Shown one piece after another: positions 39,793-51,625 of a DNA stretch of 64,000 bases (position 1 is the first letter of the stretch; each line of letters starts with the position of its first letter). The position numbers and the translations under genes are program-made. The notes beneath the pieces were generated by a model. That model ran no database searches, had not been told where the DNA came from, and was given only the letters and a program-made list of their open reading frames with translations. This stretch comes from Anoplolepis gracilipes (lineage: Eukaryota; Arthropoda; Insecta; Hymenoptera; Formicidae), in NCBI RefSeq assembly GCF_047496725.1, contig NC_132983.1:1759501-1823500 (forward strand), read 5' to 3'.

Positions 39793-40786
39793 ATGCCTGC
39801 GAAGAAGGAATATTATAATCTCACGCCGGAACAGCAAAAAATTGCATTATGGAGAGACGTGAAACGAAGAGAATTGCGCGAGTTGTACCTGAAGGATTCG
39901 GCACATCCGACCAAGAGCCTCCTGGTGCGTATATTCATGTATACAAAAAAATTTAGATCCTAACCTCTATAAACATATCCACAATATTTGTTTTCGCGAA
40001 CGAGATTTATTATTTTGCAGTCGAGGTATTTTATTTATTATCTGTCTATTCAATAGCTTGTTTTTATGTTTTTTTTTCTTTTGCATTGACGTTAAATGTG
40101 ACATTTTTATTTTCATATTGCGTTAGAAAAAATATTCATGTGATCAATATCTTTTAAAATAACAGCAATATTGCAAATATAATATGATAGCAGAGGATAT
40201 CTATCATCATTCATAAGAGTATAATAAATATAAACTTATACGTGTAATATTCTGAGTGTGCTTCATGCTTTATAATCTAGAAATATATTTGTACAGAAAT
40301 TATATAACAGGCTTGACAGATCTATAAAACATAACAAGAACTATTTTATGTTATTTAGACATATTTGTTTTATATCATATTTTATTAATTTAGAAATATG
40401 TCAGTGCAAATATAATTGTTTTAAATAATTTTATTAATAATGTATGAATTAATTGTTTCATATTTTGTCACAATTACTTATTCTATATGTATATAGTTTG
40501 ATACAGGAATGCACAGATTTGGCGCGTCAAAAACGGCATTAGATCAGTTTTTTGTACCTACACTTGTAGGTTACCTTACAAAAATAGGATTTGTTGTGGG
40601 TTCTATTGTGCTCACTGGAATAATTATAAAGAAAAGAAGGGTAAGCTAAAATGCATAAAAAAAAATCAATCACATACTGCAAAATTAAGATGTACTTCAA
40701 CACTGTATTTCTCGCAGGATGCACGAGAACATTTATATCGTACCGGACAAGTAAGTTATGCGGACAGACAATTTAAATTCGTCTAA
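39793..40786 (+). CDS. NDUFB4: NADH dehydrogenase [ubiquinone] 1 beta subcomplex subunit 4 (complex I B15)
   Basis: Accessory subunit in the membrane arm of mitochondrial complex I. Three exons: 39793-39928, 40507-40640 and 40718-40786, giving 112 residues, near the family length. The N-terminal part (YYNLTPEQQKIALWRDVKRR, then ELREL.LKD) matches the polar N-terminus of B15. The middle exon carries a single transmembrane segment (IGFVVGSIVLTGIII) followed by KKRR. The C-terminus RTGQVSYADRQFKFV is the conserved insect ending. The first splice must use GTGC|GTATAT rather than the earlier CCTG|GTGCGT, because only the former keeps the frame into MHRFG. An AATAAA signal is at 40,851. It is convergent with TRAPPC5. 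Confidence 0.88.
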
Positions 40787-41085
40787 AATATTAGACATAT
40801 AGTTATTTAGAGAAATATAAGTACAGTTGTAATGTATCATTGTATAATTAAATAAATTATCGAAACAATATTAATTTGAAATGTAACATTAGACAGAACC
40901 AAAATTTTTCAAAAAAGATTGAAAATCTCTGTTTAATTAATTTTAAAAAAGACCTTAAAAATATAAAACGTATGTAAAACGTGTAACTTGATAACTAAGG
41001 ATCTTATTGATTTATCTTATATAATATAAGCTTATACATATACATTATATATCTTCTCTTGATATAGTTTTTTTTTCTACTTTTA

Positions 41086-41842
41086 TTACCGATCTTCAAG
41101 TTGTTTATCACGTGCAACAACAGCATCGTCAAACTTAACCATATACGTGGTTCCTTTGTGCCAGTGAGCGGTGACCTTTGCAGGCTGCAATAATCAAAAC
41201 ATTTTTGCAAATCTCTCATTGCGCAAAGGTATACACCAGATGAAAGCCAGATTGAATTTATTACTTTGAAACAAATGGAATATTACTTACAAAGCCGCAG
41301 TCGCAAAGTACAGCCTCCACGATACCGGCGACGAAGGAGGCGCAGTTCAAGCTTCCCTTATCCTTGGGCACCGACACAAACTTGTTTACCAAAGATTCCT
41401 TCTCGATGATGTAATACGTACGCTCGTCGTCGTTGGCGTGTTCCAGCTTATCAGCCTCTCGACCAAACAGAGACTTCCACATCGTACTTTTGACAAACAA
41501 CAATACGTTGAGCAATTTTATCTCGCGTTTGCCATTCTTCTCTCGCATCACGAGCAAGTCCGTTATCCTGTGACCGACCTCGGCGCCCATCTCCGCCAAT
41601 CTGGACAAATAAAAAGGATGTTTAAGTAAACGTCAGAGGATTAATTTATAGGAAAGACTGATTCGGTTTTCTTACTTATTCTGCAGCTCTGGAACAGTGT
41701 AGACTCTGTTTTGACAGTACTGTACGAGTTCGGAGAACAGGAGGGCAAAACAGCTCAGGCTAACCTCTCCTTTACCTTTGCTCAACGATTTGTCGAGGAT
41801 ACTGGTCCGAGGTCTTATGGCTGATATCGTGATGCTCGACAT
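41086..41842 (-). CDS. TRAPPC5: Trafficking protein particle complex subunit 5 (Trs31/Bet3 family)
   Basis: Core subunit of the TRAPP tethering and Rab-exchange complexes acting in ER-Golgi and Golgi traffic. Three exons: 41842-41676, 41600-41291 and 41184-41086, giving 191 residues (the human protein is similar, near 188). Family landmarks are RPRTSILDKSLSKGKGEVSL at the start, FSELVQYCQNRV, MGAEVGHRITDLLVMREK, LLFVKSTMWKSLFGREADKL, SFVAGIVEAVLCDCGFPAKV and HWHKGTTYMVKFD. The start is the ATG before SSITISAIRPRTS. It is intact. The gap to the upstream WDR6 stop codon is under 500 bp. Confidence 0.95.
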
Positions 41843-42329
41843 TTTTAGATTAATTATGTGTCTTTTATATTCTTATGTAATTTTTATACAAATGTATCTC
41901 CGGAAACATTACGGCTGTCAAATTGATGTTTTCGTGAACATCGCCATTTTTTTTTTCGTGATACAGTCTGACATCTGACGACACCACGTGGAATTATTTC
42001 AAGGAAACAAGTAACCGAGTAGATGATTTTATTTATCAAAGAAAAGTTTTTATTTACATACAATAAAAAAATATAGAATTAATTGTATTTGAAACTCTGT
42101 GCTTTGTATGATGTAATATATAATTCAGCTGTCATTCAGTACAACAAATAGAATAAAATTTGATTATTCTTGCTCATAATTCTATTGCTCATATCATGTG
42201 ATTTCTGAGATTATATTTATGTATATGATGCTATGAGATTATAAAAATGAATAAATAAATACAATATGACACATATATATTTGCTTAGAAAATACTGTTC
42301 ACGCAAATAACAATTCTTGTAACGATTTT

Positions 42330-45300
42330 TTAGACAGATAGGACTTCAAAGCCTTTTCCATAGATGCACAAGATGCTGCTGTTACTGTAAACATAAAAAT
42401 TAATTTTCCTTTTTGTCAGGATGATGAAAGAAAATATGGCATTCAATAAATTTTTAAACTTACTTATCGGAAGGCCACAAGGCCATGCCTTGCACATCTG
42501 TGACACATGTAAGTGTTTGATTTAATATATTTGCAGATATTGTTTCATCAGACCATGAATAATTATGAATAATAACTTGTTGATCTATTCCGACGCTACA
42601 TATCTGATCATCGTCTTTAAATTTCAGACCTATCATACAGTTTTTATAAATTCTTAAGCTTGTGGAATGTATAATACTGTACATTATTTGTTTAAAATAC
42701 ATCTATATACCTGTAATTTGCGTGGAATGTGCGGATGATGTGTTCCATTTGGATAGAATTACAGCTGACAATGCATCGTTTTCCAATATACAAAGTTGAA
42801 AACAAACGAGATTAAGAAGATTGTCGTCGCCACCGGTGGCCAAGAGATATTTATCCTCATCCATATACTTTAAATCGAAAGAATTAATCCCCGACTGATG
42901 CAAACTAAATTCTGCAAAAGGATCGTCGCTAAAGTCTATGATATCTTGATTTTCGATAGTTGCATCTTCGTACATTTTCAAAATTGTATCGGTAAAATTG
43001 AAAAAACGTAATATTCCATCAGTAGTCATTGTTAATACGATCACTTTGGATTTATGTGATAATATGTACAGCTTTAAAATACAGCGATCAATGTATTTGG
43101 TAGATACTTTCAAACATACGTCATTGGTTGTGATATTATACACGAATAGTCTGTAACAGAAAATCACAATAATATTATACCATTAGCATGAGTTGATAAG
43201 TAAATCAAGTTTAGATCATGTTACCTCAAGTATCCGTCTGCGCAAGCTATAAAAATTAACACATGATTCGCATTCTCAGAAGAATAATATGTGCAAATAT
43301 CCATGTAACGCGTTTCTGGTTCAGTAACATAAGATTGCTTAGGTTCCTGCCAAGGTTTTTTGCGATATTGATCTTGTCCATAAAGCATATGAGATGTTAT
43401 ATCAGAGCATGATAAATTGTGCGATGTTATCCAATATCTATCGTTGAATCTTATTTCCCAAATTTTTAGTTGAGCTCTTCCTCCACCAGAGAAAACTAAA
43501 TATCTGCTGTATAAATCATCGATTTTTTTAAATTTAATGGTACTTATGCATTTTATGCTCGAAAGATGACCGTCATAATTTCCTAAATTATGAAAAGTAT
43601 AGAACTTGTCGTCAAAATTTGCACAAATTGCGCTAACACGAAGAGTGCAGTCTTCTCCACCAGAGATGAAAATATCTTGTTGAAAATTCTGATATCTTGA
43701 GATATATTGCAAGCAATATGTTTCCTTTATGTGAAAACCATTCTAAAAAAGAAAAACATTAGTCTGGAGACTGCCACAATTGTTTTCCACAACTACTAAT
43801 AATACGTACCTGTAAAATGGGAGAAAATGATGAAGATAGAGGATAATCATGAATATAAATATCCTTATCTTGTATATAAGCAAAACTTGTTGTATCATCC
43901 AATGTTATACAGTCCCATGATCTATGACCTCCACCGCAAGGAATTCTAATTAGTATGGTTTCAGCCAACATATGATATATTATAAATTCCATCTGTGTAA
44001 AAATAATTATGATAAAATGTTTTCTAGTTTTTTTTAAATGTATTTCATATCTATTTTTTTATATATTATTTATATTTTATTTATACCTCCTTAAAACCTA
44101 ATATAAAAGGAAAACAAATATTGTCGAATTTTAACATGCCACTGATCCAGTCTATTGGCATCTTCTGTCTATGCAGCATCAACAAGGGCTTTGTGTCATC
44201 TTTATTCAGTTCATAAAATCTCAACATTCCATCGCGTCCAGTTGTCATTAATTTATTTTCCCATGTAGAAAATGATTGAATTCCTATTTTACCATGAGCT
44301 CTATTGAATATTTGAATAGGGTTTTCAATATCTTCATTTCCCTGCTTAATCAACTTGTATACATAAACATTTCCAACTCTATCTCCACATATTAACAACC
44401 GTTTGTAAACTGTAGCTGCAGTCAGCCAACGTTCTCTGCTATGTGGTAATATAAACTGTACACCCATATAAATCTGTCCTATATTAGTTATAGCTAAAAA
44501 AAGACAAAGTAACAAGAAATTTGTTTTCAGTCATTTCAACATAGTTGGAAATATAATATACACACCATTAATTTTAACATTAAATGTTCTCAAAAAACCA
44601 TTTTCTCCACATGCTATTAAGCTAGTATAGTTCAACCAGTGCAAAGAATAGATTTGTGAGTCCATTATTTTTTCTTCGGTAATCCAAGATATAAATCCGT
44701 TATCAAAATTTGCTAATACATTTAATAATCTGATTAAAGGAGAATTTTAAAGTAAAGAAACATATTTACAAAAAAATTATTCACATTTCATCGATATTAA
44801 TGTATTGTGACAAATATTCGTACCTTGACATATGCTTACATATCCTGTTGTAGATGCAAAAGCAACAAAGGAACGATTTGGAGACACTTGCATGATATAA
44901 TAGTTACTACATATTTTGTAATATTCTCTCTCCATTACTTTTCCTTTATCATAACAAAACAGTATTCTTCTTTCATCAAAGATCAATATTGTACCATTTC
45001 TCAAGTAGGATATATATTTAGGATTGAAAAATTCATCATTAGGCGGACAAATAAATTTTGGATTAGCATGGTGTATGGTTTTCCACACATATACAGATCC
45101 ATCAGCTGCACCCGTGAATATTCTTTGACCATCTTTGGATATATCGATACTCCATATAGGTGCTCTATGATGGACTTTATTAAGTAAAGCACCTGAGAGG
45201 GACCATGTGCATATAAATGAATCCTATAAAACAAAAAAAAAGATTAATATAAAAATAAGATTAATAATTTTTAAATTAATTTTTTACATATTTGAATCTT

Positions 45301-46451
45301 ACCTCTCCTATTGTCACAACAATCTCATCTCTGATTATAGCTTTCCAAACTCTTGCTGTGTGTACAAACATTGCTTTTTCCTGGAATATTTTTACAGTTT
45401 GCCAATTTAAATTATTGCTTTCAGAATTCTCAATTGTTGCCACTCTCCATAATCTGACACTTCTATCATCCGATGTGGAACAAATAAGCCGTGAACATGA
45501 ATCATAAATAACAGAGAAAATTACACCCTAGAATAAATGTACATAAGGTTTTCATTTGCTTGTCTTTTTAAGCGCAATTAATCACCAACCTTGTGTCCTA
45601 TTAAGCGATGCAAAACTGGCATTTCTCCAATAATATCACAGTTATCTATTTTCCATATTAAAATTTCTTGAAATACTGTTCCACTGAAAATGACTAAGTT
45701 TTCCTGAGAAGTTCCTGTTATAGATCCACAGTAACTATATATTAATTAAGAAAACAATGTCATATTTCAGATAAATATCAATTATTTCTGCAAGAATAAA
45801 AACTGCAAAAGGATACAGTATGCATTTTTCTTTACAATGTACCTCTTGGAAAGATTTATCAAATACATTGTATAAGCATAAATAATTATGAGCAAATAGA
45901 ATTGCCAATTGCATTTTTGATATCCATTCTACAGCAATTATCCAGTCATTCAATTGATCGATGCTTTGTTTTTCTAATCTGCAACACAGGAAATTATATA
46001 TTCTCACACAAAATCATTATCATATTTCTCTGATTATATATACTTAAATATATACGCACGTCATTTCTCTACTTTCTTCTTGATTAATAATGTTACAGAT
46101 ACATATAGACTTGGCACCAAATACAGCTAATTTATTATTCGGTCCCACCACAATGCCATGTATGTTATTTGGATATAAACAATCCAATTTTTCTCTCAAA
46201 TTATAATTTTCATCATACTTGGAAAGCTGGAAGAAGTAGAGCGTGGGTCCCATACCTGTATTGATAACAAACTCTGCTCAATAAGTTCTAATGACTTATA
46301 ATATTCTAAGTGTGTCAAATGCAAGTGTAAATAATATTGACACTTTTTATTAGACTAAAAAAAATATCTATTATTTCAACCGACCCACGAGTACGTGATT
46401 TTCCACGCATCGGATAGCGAGAACGTTCGTACGTGACAGTCTGGAAATCAT
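42330..46451 (-). CDS. WDR6: WD repeat-containing protein 6 (partner of tRNA Nm34 methyltransferase)
   Basis: Multi-WD40 scaffold. Its family (human WDR6, yeast Trm734/Rtt10) partners FTSJ1/Trm7 for 2'-O-methylation of tRNA position 34. Thirteen exons: 46451-46385, 46255-46060, 45978-45817, 45734-45590, 45527-45303, 45223-44824, 44712-44566, 44493-44087, 43992-43810, 43742-43225, 43150-42711, 42629-42464 and 42384-42330. They sum to 3,111 bp, or 1,036 residues (human about 1,120). Family landmarks in order are HVLVGMGPTLYFFQL, AVFGAKS, LIGHKGVIFSV, STSDDRSVRLWRV, FTGAADGSVYVWK, TTGRDGMLRFYEL, CGGGHRSWD, ISGGEDCTLRV, EPETRYMD, ATGGDDNLLNL and a C-terminal YGKGFEVLSV. It is head-to-head with the ChaC gene. 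It is intact, and exon edges were chosen by frame and homology. Confidence 0.92.
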
Positions 46452-46727
46452 GATCTCGCTGATTTATAAATTATTTCGCAATGGAGAGATAAAGCGACGC
46501 GCACACAGGTGTTTCCACAAGGTGAGGTTATGTTCGCGACACGCGTCAGGCGTGATAACATGGGGTATAACTTCCAGGTGGATTGTTCAGCGAATTATGC
46601 TGCGACATTAAAAGACGATCCTGTCATCCGAAACGTCAGACGGAGTCTGCACTGGCGCGCGACGTAATCCTTCTTATTTCTGTCAACGAGAAAGGTCCCT
46701 CCTCGCGGACGTGACAAGCAAGCGAGC
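46452..46727. promoter_or_regulatory. Bidirectional promoter region, WDR6 / ChaC
   Basis: Only 276 bp separate the divergent start codons of WDR6 (46,451, minus) and the ChaC gene (46,728, plus). The interval is richer in CpG than its surroundings. I see no clear TATA box or paired motif, so the separate start sites cannot be placed. Confidence 0.65.
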
Positions 46728-47738
46728 ATGTGGGTGTTTGGTTATGGTTCCCTGATATGGAAAGCGGACTTCCCGTACGAGAAGAAGCTCGTCGGCCACA
46801 TCAAGGGATACGTTAGACGTTTCTATCAGAAAAGTACCGATCATCGAGGAGTGCCTAACAGGGTGAGTTTCCTCCTTCCTGGAGAAAAAATCTCAAGAGG
46901 CGATCTTGACATTTCAAACATTCGCAGTTTGATTTTATTTTAATTACTAATCCAATTTATATTTATTTATAATTATTTTATTTAAAATAATAGCGTGAGT
47001 CTCCTTCCCCCCCCCCGGAAAAAATCTCAAGAGACGATCTTGACATTTCAAACATTCGCAGTTTGATTTTTCAATTATATCCACAATTTATAATAATTAT
47101 TTATAATTATTCTATTTAAAAGAATTATATTTATGAATTTAAATTATTATTATTGTTTTTAAATATTATATATATATATATATATATATAATCTCTTTTG
47201 TTTATTTTAGCCTGGACGTGTAGTAACCCTGCTCGCCTCTACTGATCCCAACGATGAGGTATGGGGACTGGCGTACAAGATATCCACCGAGAACATAGAA
47301 AATGTGGTCAATCATTTGGATTTTCGAGAGAAGGGAGGTTACAAGAAGAAAACCGTCCTTTTTTATCCCTGCGATTTCTCCAAGTCTGTCCAAAGCACCT
47401 CGAATGCCAATGTCTTTTCGAATGATCTCACGAGTATTTCGACAGCGTCTCTGTCTATTGCTTCGGATGAAGCACCATTCTACCTCACCATCTACATAGG
47501 CGAAGAAGATAATCCAAATTATGCTGGTACGGAAAATATAGATATTATTGCGAATCACATACTTGTTTCGCGAGGTATCAGCGGCTCTAACACGGAATAT
47601 CTCTACAAACTGGCATCCGCGATGCGTGCGATAGCTCCAGGTGTACAGGACGAACATTTGTTTGCTTTAGAAAGAGCCGTAAAACAGCTGGAGGAGGAAA
47701 GAGATAAAGAATCACAAGAATCGGATCAATTTTCGTAA
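46728..47738 (+). CDS. ChaC-type glutathione-specific gamma-glutamylcyclotransferase (CHAC2-like)
   Basis: Cytosolic enzyme that cleaves glutathione to 5-oxoproline and Cys-Gly. Two exons, 46728-46862 and 47211-47738, give 220 residues, longer than CHAC2 (about 184). The start ATG gives MWVFGYGSLIWKADFPY, the conserved substrate-binding YGSL loop. RGVPNRPGRVVTLL crosses the splice. The catalytic Glu is Glu85 in HLDFREKGGYKKKTV. The middle of the domain keeps FYLTIYIGEEDNPNYAG and IISRGISGSN-like sequence (here ILVSRGISGSNTEYL). The extra length is a charged tail after about residue 200 (LEEERDKESQESDQFS). The intron contains a tandem duplication that copies the donor site. Confidence 0.93.
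46863..47126 (+). repeat. Tandem duplication within the ChaC intron, including the 5' splice site
   Basis: Two copies of a 132-bp unit start at 46,863 (GTGAGTTTCCTCCTTCC) and 46,995 (GTGAGTCTCCTTCCCC). Both continue with ATCTCAAGAG(G/A)CGATCTTG, then ACATTTCAAACATTCGCAGT, and an AT-rich tail. The second copy has gained a C-run. Using the second GTGAGT as donor would add 132 nt, but an in-frame stop lies inside it. Confidence 0.88.
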
Positions 47739-48203
47739 AAATTTATGAGAATATTTAAAAAATGATGTGTCGAAGTGTAAGAAAATACGGACACTTGCAT
47801 CATTAATCAATTTTTTTCAAGTCCATTTGATTTAATTTTGCCTCTCCAGCTTATATAGAGAATATTTATAATTAAGATCATATTTATGTAACAAAGTATT
47901 TGTGTACACTAGTTTTTTTATTGTAGTCAAGGTTAAATATAGCTTTAATTACAGTTAGTCAGTCAAGATTGTTGATGCAATTGGCCGAGAAATAAAAGAC
48001 GAAATGTCATTGCATTGTCCAAAGCAACAGGAAAATTTGTAATATTTTCATGAGAGTTGCAGACAAGAATATTTATTATATAATAACCAATGATGAAAAA
48101 TAAATTATCGTATTTATTAATGAAATAAATCATATTTTCGTACACAAGATAGTTGCAATTTTTATGTAATTTTTTTAATTTATGATTTTTTAAATTTATA
48201 TTA

Positions 48204-48268
<65 letters not shown>

Positions 48269-48299
48269 TTATTGTTATTTAAAATATATAATTATATAT

Positions 48300-48369
<70 letters not shown>

Positions 48370-48600
48370 TATATTTTAAATAACAATAAATTTAAATAAT
48401 ATATAATAAGAATGAAGTTTGTGATTGTCTAAAAAATCGTGAGTATACAGAGTATAAATATCATTAACTGTTATATAAAACATTTCTACGAACAATGTAA
48501 AATTAATACACGAGCTTGTAAAGTTTTTTTTCAAGTTGAAGTTTGAAATTCCCGCCAGCGCACGAAGCTTTCATTACTCGTCCGAGGTGGCGCGCTGATC
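47739..48600. other. ChaC 3' region and (TA)n-rich spacer
   Basis: 3'UTR-like AT-rich DNA followed by the long (TA)n inverted repeat at 48.2-48.4 kb. No further gene is seen. Confidence 0.6.
48209..48395. repeat. Long (TA)n tract bracketed by a perfect inverted repeat
   Basis: A (TA)n tract (about 48,209-48,264) runs into TAAATTTATTGTTATTTAAA plus ATATATAATTATATAT. After a second (TA)n tract the exact inverse follows (about 48,359-48,395, ending AATAACAATAAATTTA). The whole can fold into a cruciform. Confidence 0.8.
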
Positions 48601-48659
48601 GCACAACAATCAGCTGAATCGGCGACGCAATAAAAGAGGGGCCGGAGGAGGGTGAAGAG

Positions 48660-48809
48660 GAGATTTCTTATCGTTCGACCAACCGTCAACTCCAGTCAGT
48701 TTGTGCAGGTATCTCTGACCAGTTTCTGTTTATCCTTCTGGACCGAGAAATAAGACGCAGGCCAAAATCGGATGATCCGTTGACGTGAAGACGTTTCGGA
48801 CGCATCCGG
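48660..48809 (+). promoter_or_regulatory. CycG: Non-coding first exon and promoter of cyclin G
   Basis: GC-richer block ending at donor ATCCGG|GTGAGTGATC (48,809). An arthropod-type initiator TCAGT is at 48,696-48,700. A second possible donor, GTGCAG|GTATCT, lies near 48,707. The next plus-strand exon with a good acceptor is the cyclin G start exon at 55,268, giving a 6.46-kb 5'UTR intron. Confidence 0.6.
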
Positions 48810-51379
48810 GTGAGTGATCTTTTTGTCATCAATTTAGACGCGTTTCGTTCTCGAATTTATCAACAATGACAAAGAATCAATCCCTCGAACGGTTCGCGGT
48901 CGTTTACGTATATTTTCGAGTTTTTTTCTAGCCTCTGTCTTCCCTTTCTTTTCTCTCTATCATCTAAATATACACTCGTTGACTTCCGAACATGAAAAAG
49001 TTTAACCAAAATATTAAAGTATCTTATTCGGAAATTATCTTTGATTTTTTAATCGAACATCATTTTAGCTACAGTCATTTATTTTTGTGCAGTGATGGGG
49101 TTATGTTATAAAAAATTGTCTCTCGTTCGAATCTGTTAAAAAAATTTGTTTTGGTTAAAAGGTCATGTTTGATGGAGACAGAGAAACGTTTCAAATGAAA
49201 TTCATTTACTGTTTGCTCGATTAGATATTCGCTTGCATAAATATTTATGAATAAATGAGGCTACATAGATGCAGGTCATTGTAGAGACTTGGCTTGGTTG
49301 TCGCGAATACTTTCTACAATCGAAATAATTATTCAAATAAATCTGACATTTTGCTGTAGTGAAACTATCACGGAGAGATTTACCTGCATTTTATCTCTTT
49401 TTCTCGATAAACTTTAATCTCTTTCTGCGATCTAACGAAATGCAATGAATGAAATTAATGCAGCTATTGTGAGAACTGAAAAAATATATTCAACTTGAAT
49501 CGAGAGAGAACAGCAACAACGCCACGAAACAAGGCTATAAATACCATGAAACAACAAGCTATATTTTTTTAGACTAAAAATAAAAAATTGTCAATAAAAG
49601 AAGGAAAAAAAGAGAAGATCTAAAATAAATTTTTCATAATTTTCAAATATTTCCCGAGTACACACGACCTTTTTTTAGCTATATTTGAATAGATTTTCTT
49701 TTTTTTTCGCCAATTGTTTTTTAGATCAACTTTTTAGAATTTGGGAAGAATTAAATTTTTTATTTTCGTATCAAATATTGGAGAATGTGAGTCTCGCTTT
49801 TGTATCCTGTAGATATGGTGTTACAGTTTTATCAATGATATGCATTTTATTATAATTGTCAAGGTGCAATTTACGAGTTACTAGAGAGGAAGAAATGAAA
49901 GGGGAGACAAATGCATACATGACGATAGTGTTTAAAATATCGTTCGAGGTTGTGACGTTGTGATAAACTTGTTTTTTTTTTCCTGTCGCGCCGTTATTGA
50001 CATTAATTTTCGTATGTTTAGATAGAGAATGATAACAAGCGTGACAATTAACGAAAAATAGTCTTTGTTGGATATTTACGATTAATTATAATTATTTAAA
50101 TTTAAGATTAATTAATCTTCCCCTTTCATGACATTTATCTATTTTTAAAGGAGTAAATTACGCTCATGCAAAGGTCACGAACTATTATAATTAATGAGTA
50201 AAAATGAACGCGATGACTTTACAATAAATTTTCGTGATGATTAATACTCGTGTTGTTAATGATTCTATATAAGAACTTTTATTGTTATATTTTATTTTAC
50301 TATTTCTTTGAAATTACTATTTATATCTTGTTATTCAATTTCTTTATTATATATTATATTATATAATTCTTTTTATATATTTTATATGTAATTTATACAT
50401 TTGCTCTGTCGATATTTGACAACATATATCTTGTAACATATGTGTATAACGTAAGAAGATCGATAAACATTTACGTCTATCCTGCGCTGAATCCGAGTGC
50501 GTTGAACTCCCACAATGTATACACAGTGATGACGTAACCTTTAACCTTCTGTGATGCGAAATGCTTTATTTGATGTGTGAAAATTCTGTGCATATTATAA
50601 TAATATACAAAATTGACACTTTTATTGTGTTACTTATAGAAATTAAATTAATCTAAAAATATTATTTAGCAAAATTATATTTTACATCCATATCAAATTG
50701 CATATTAAATTTTTTAGTAATATTATATGAAATGTAAAAAAAACGTGCAATTTTATAATATTTTCTATTTAATATAAAATATTTTTTACAATTTTTTTAT
50801 ATATTTTATTTAAAAAATACGATTCTAATATATTTATTTGTCAAATTTGCTTTTTTTTATTATTTTTTTTTTTGTACAAAATTGCAACATCTTTTTTTTT
50901 AAGGTATCGTATAAATTCCGGAATATTCTGGATGGTAGTTTCATTCTTTTGAAAGAATTATGAGCTTTAAATATTAACGTTTTTTCCTCCATGCTACCTT
51001 TTAGCCGAATTACAAGCTGCAGACTGACATATTTCGTGAATGATTCACGTTTGTTCGGAGTAGATAAAGAAATATTTTCGAAGCCGAGTGTGAAGCTAGA
51101 GCCTCGTCTAACGATGAATAGTCCGCGGTAATATTATATTTAAATTCAACACTAGAGTTCATTGTCTTAATTAATTTTAGTTTACGATTAAACAGTCACG
51201 ATTGACGTTCCGGCAAGTAACGTGTGTACTCCAGTGATGCGTATTAATTATAATCTATTTCATTTTATTTCCACTCTTGTACGCGTTCAATTATCCCTCC
51301 GGCAGATAACCATGCATTCGCTTTCTGCAAGCTACTCTAGAAGCGAGTTTTAACGGCGCGAAAAGGATAAAGCTTCAAC

Positions 51380-51625
51380 AGTCTCGCGTGAAAACACGAG
51401 CTGTTTGTACGCGGCGGATTTCTCGTTCGGGCCTTTTCGGCAGACGCTCGGCCGTTTCCGGCGCTCCGGCCGTTACTCGCACGACGCATGTGACATTAGC
51501 TCGGATCAGTCGGTCTTGTGTCAGTCTGACTCCTACGCGCAAGATAGGCGCCTCGCGTGCTCGCGTTCCTTTGTTACTCGCGATGGTGCCTTTATACGTG
51601 CGCTTCTCGCGAAAAACTCGTTAGA
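51380..51625 (+). promoter_or_regulatory. Possible alternative cyclin G promoter
   Basis: A CpG-rich block inside the AT-rich cyclin G intron with two TCAGTC initiator-like words (TCGGATCAGTCGG and TGTGTCAGTCTG). Open frames on both strands reflect base composition. No strong downstream donor was found close by, so exon status is unproven. Confidence 0.3.

Noticed and set aside
39793..39930. First GTGCGT (39,925) as the NDUFB4 donor
   Set aside because: It leads to an early stop in exon 2. The donor four bases later keeps the frame and yields the conserved C-terminus.
44700..44830. Apparent frame clash between WDR6 exons 6 and 7
   Set aside because: With the acceptor at 44,729 (AATCAG) the frame breaks. 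With the acceptor at 44,712 (GTATTAG|CA) the phase fits and the whole coding sequence becomes 3,111 bp, a multiple of three. There is no frameshift.
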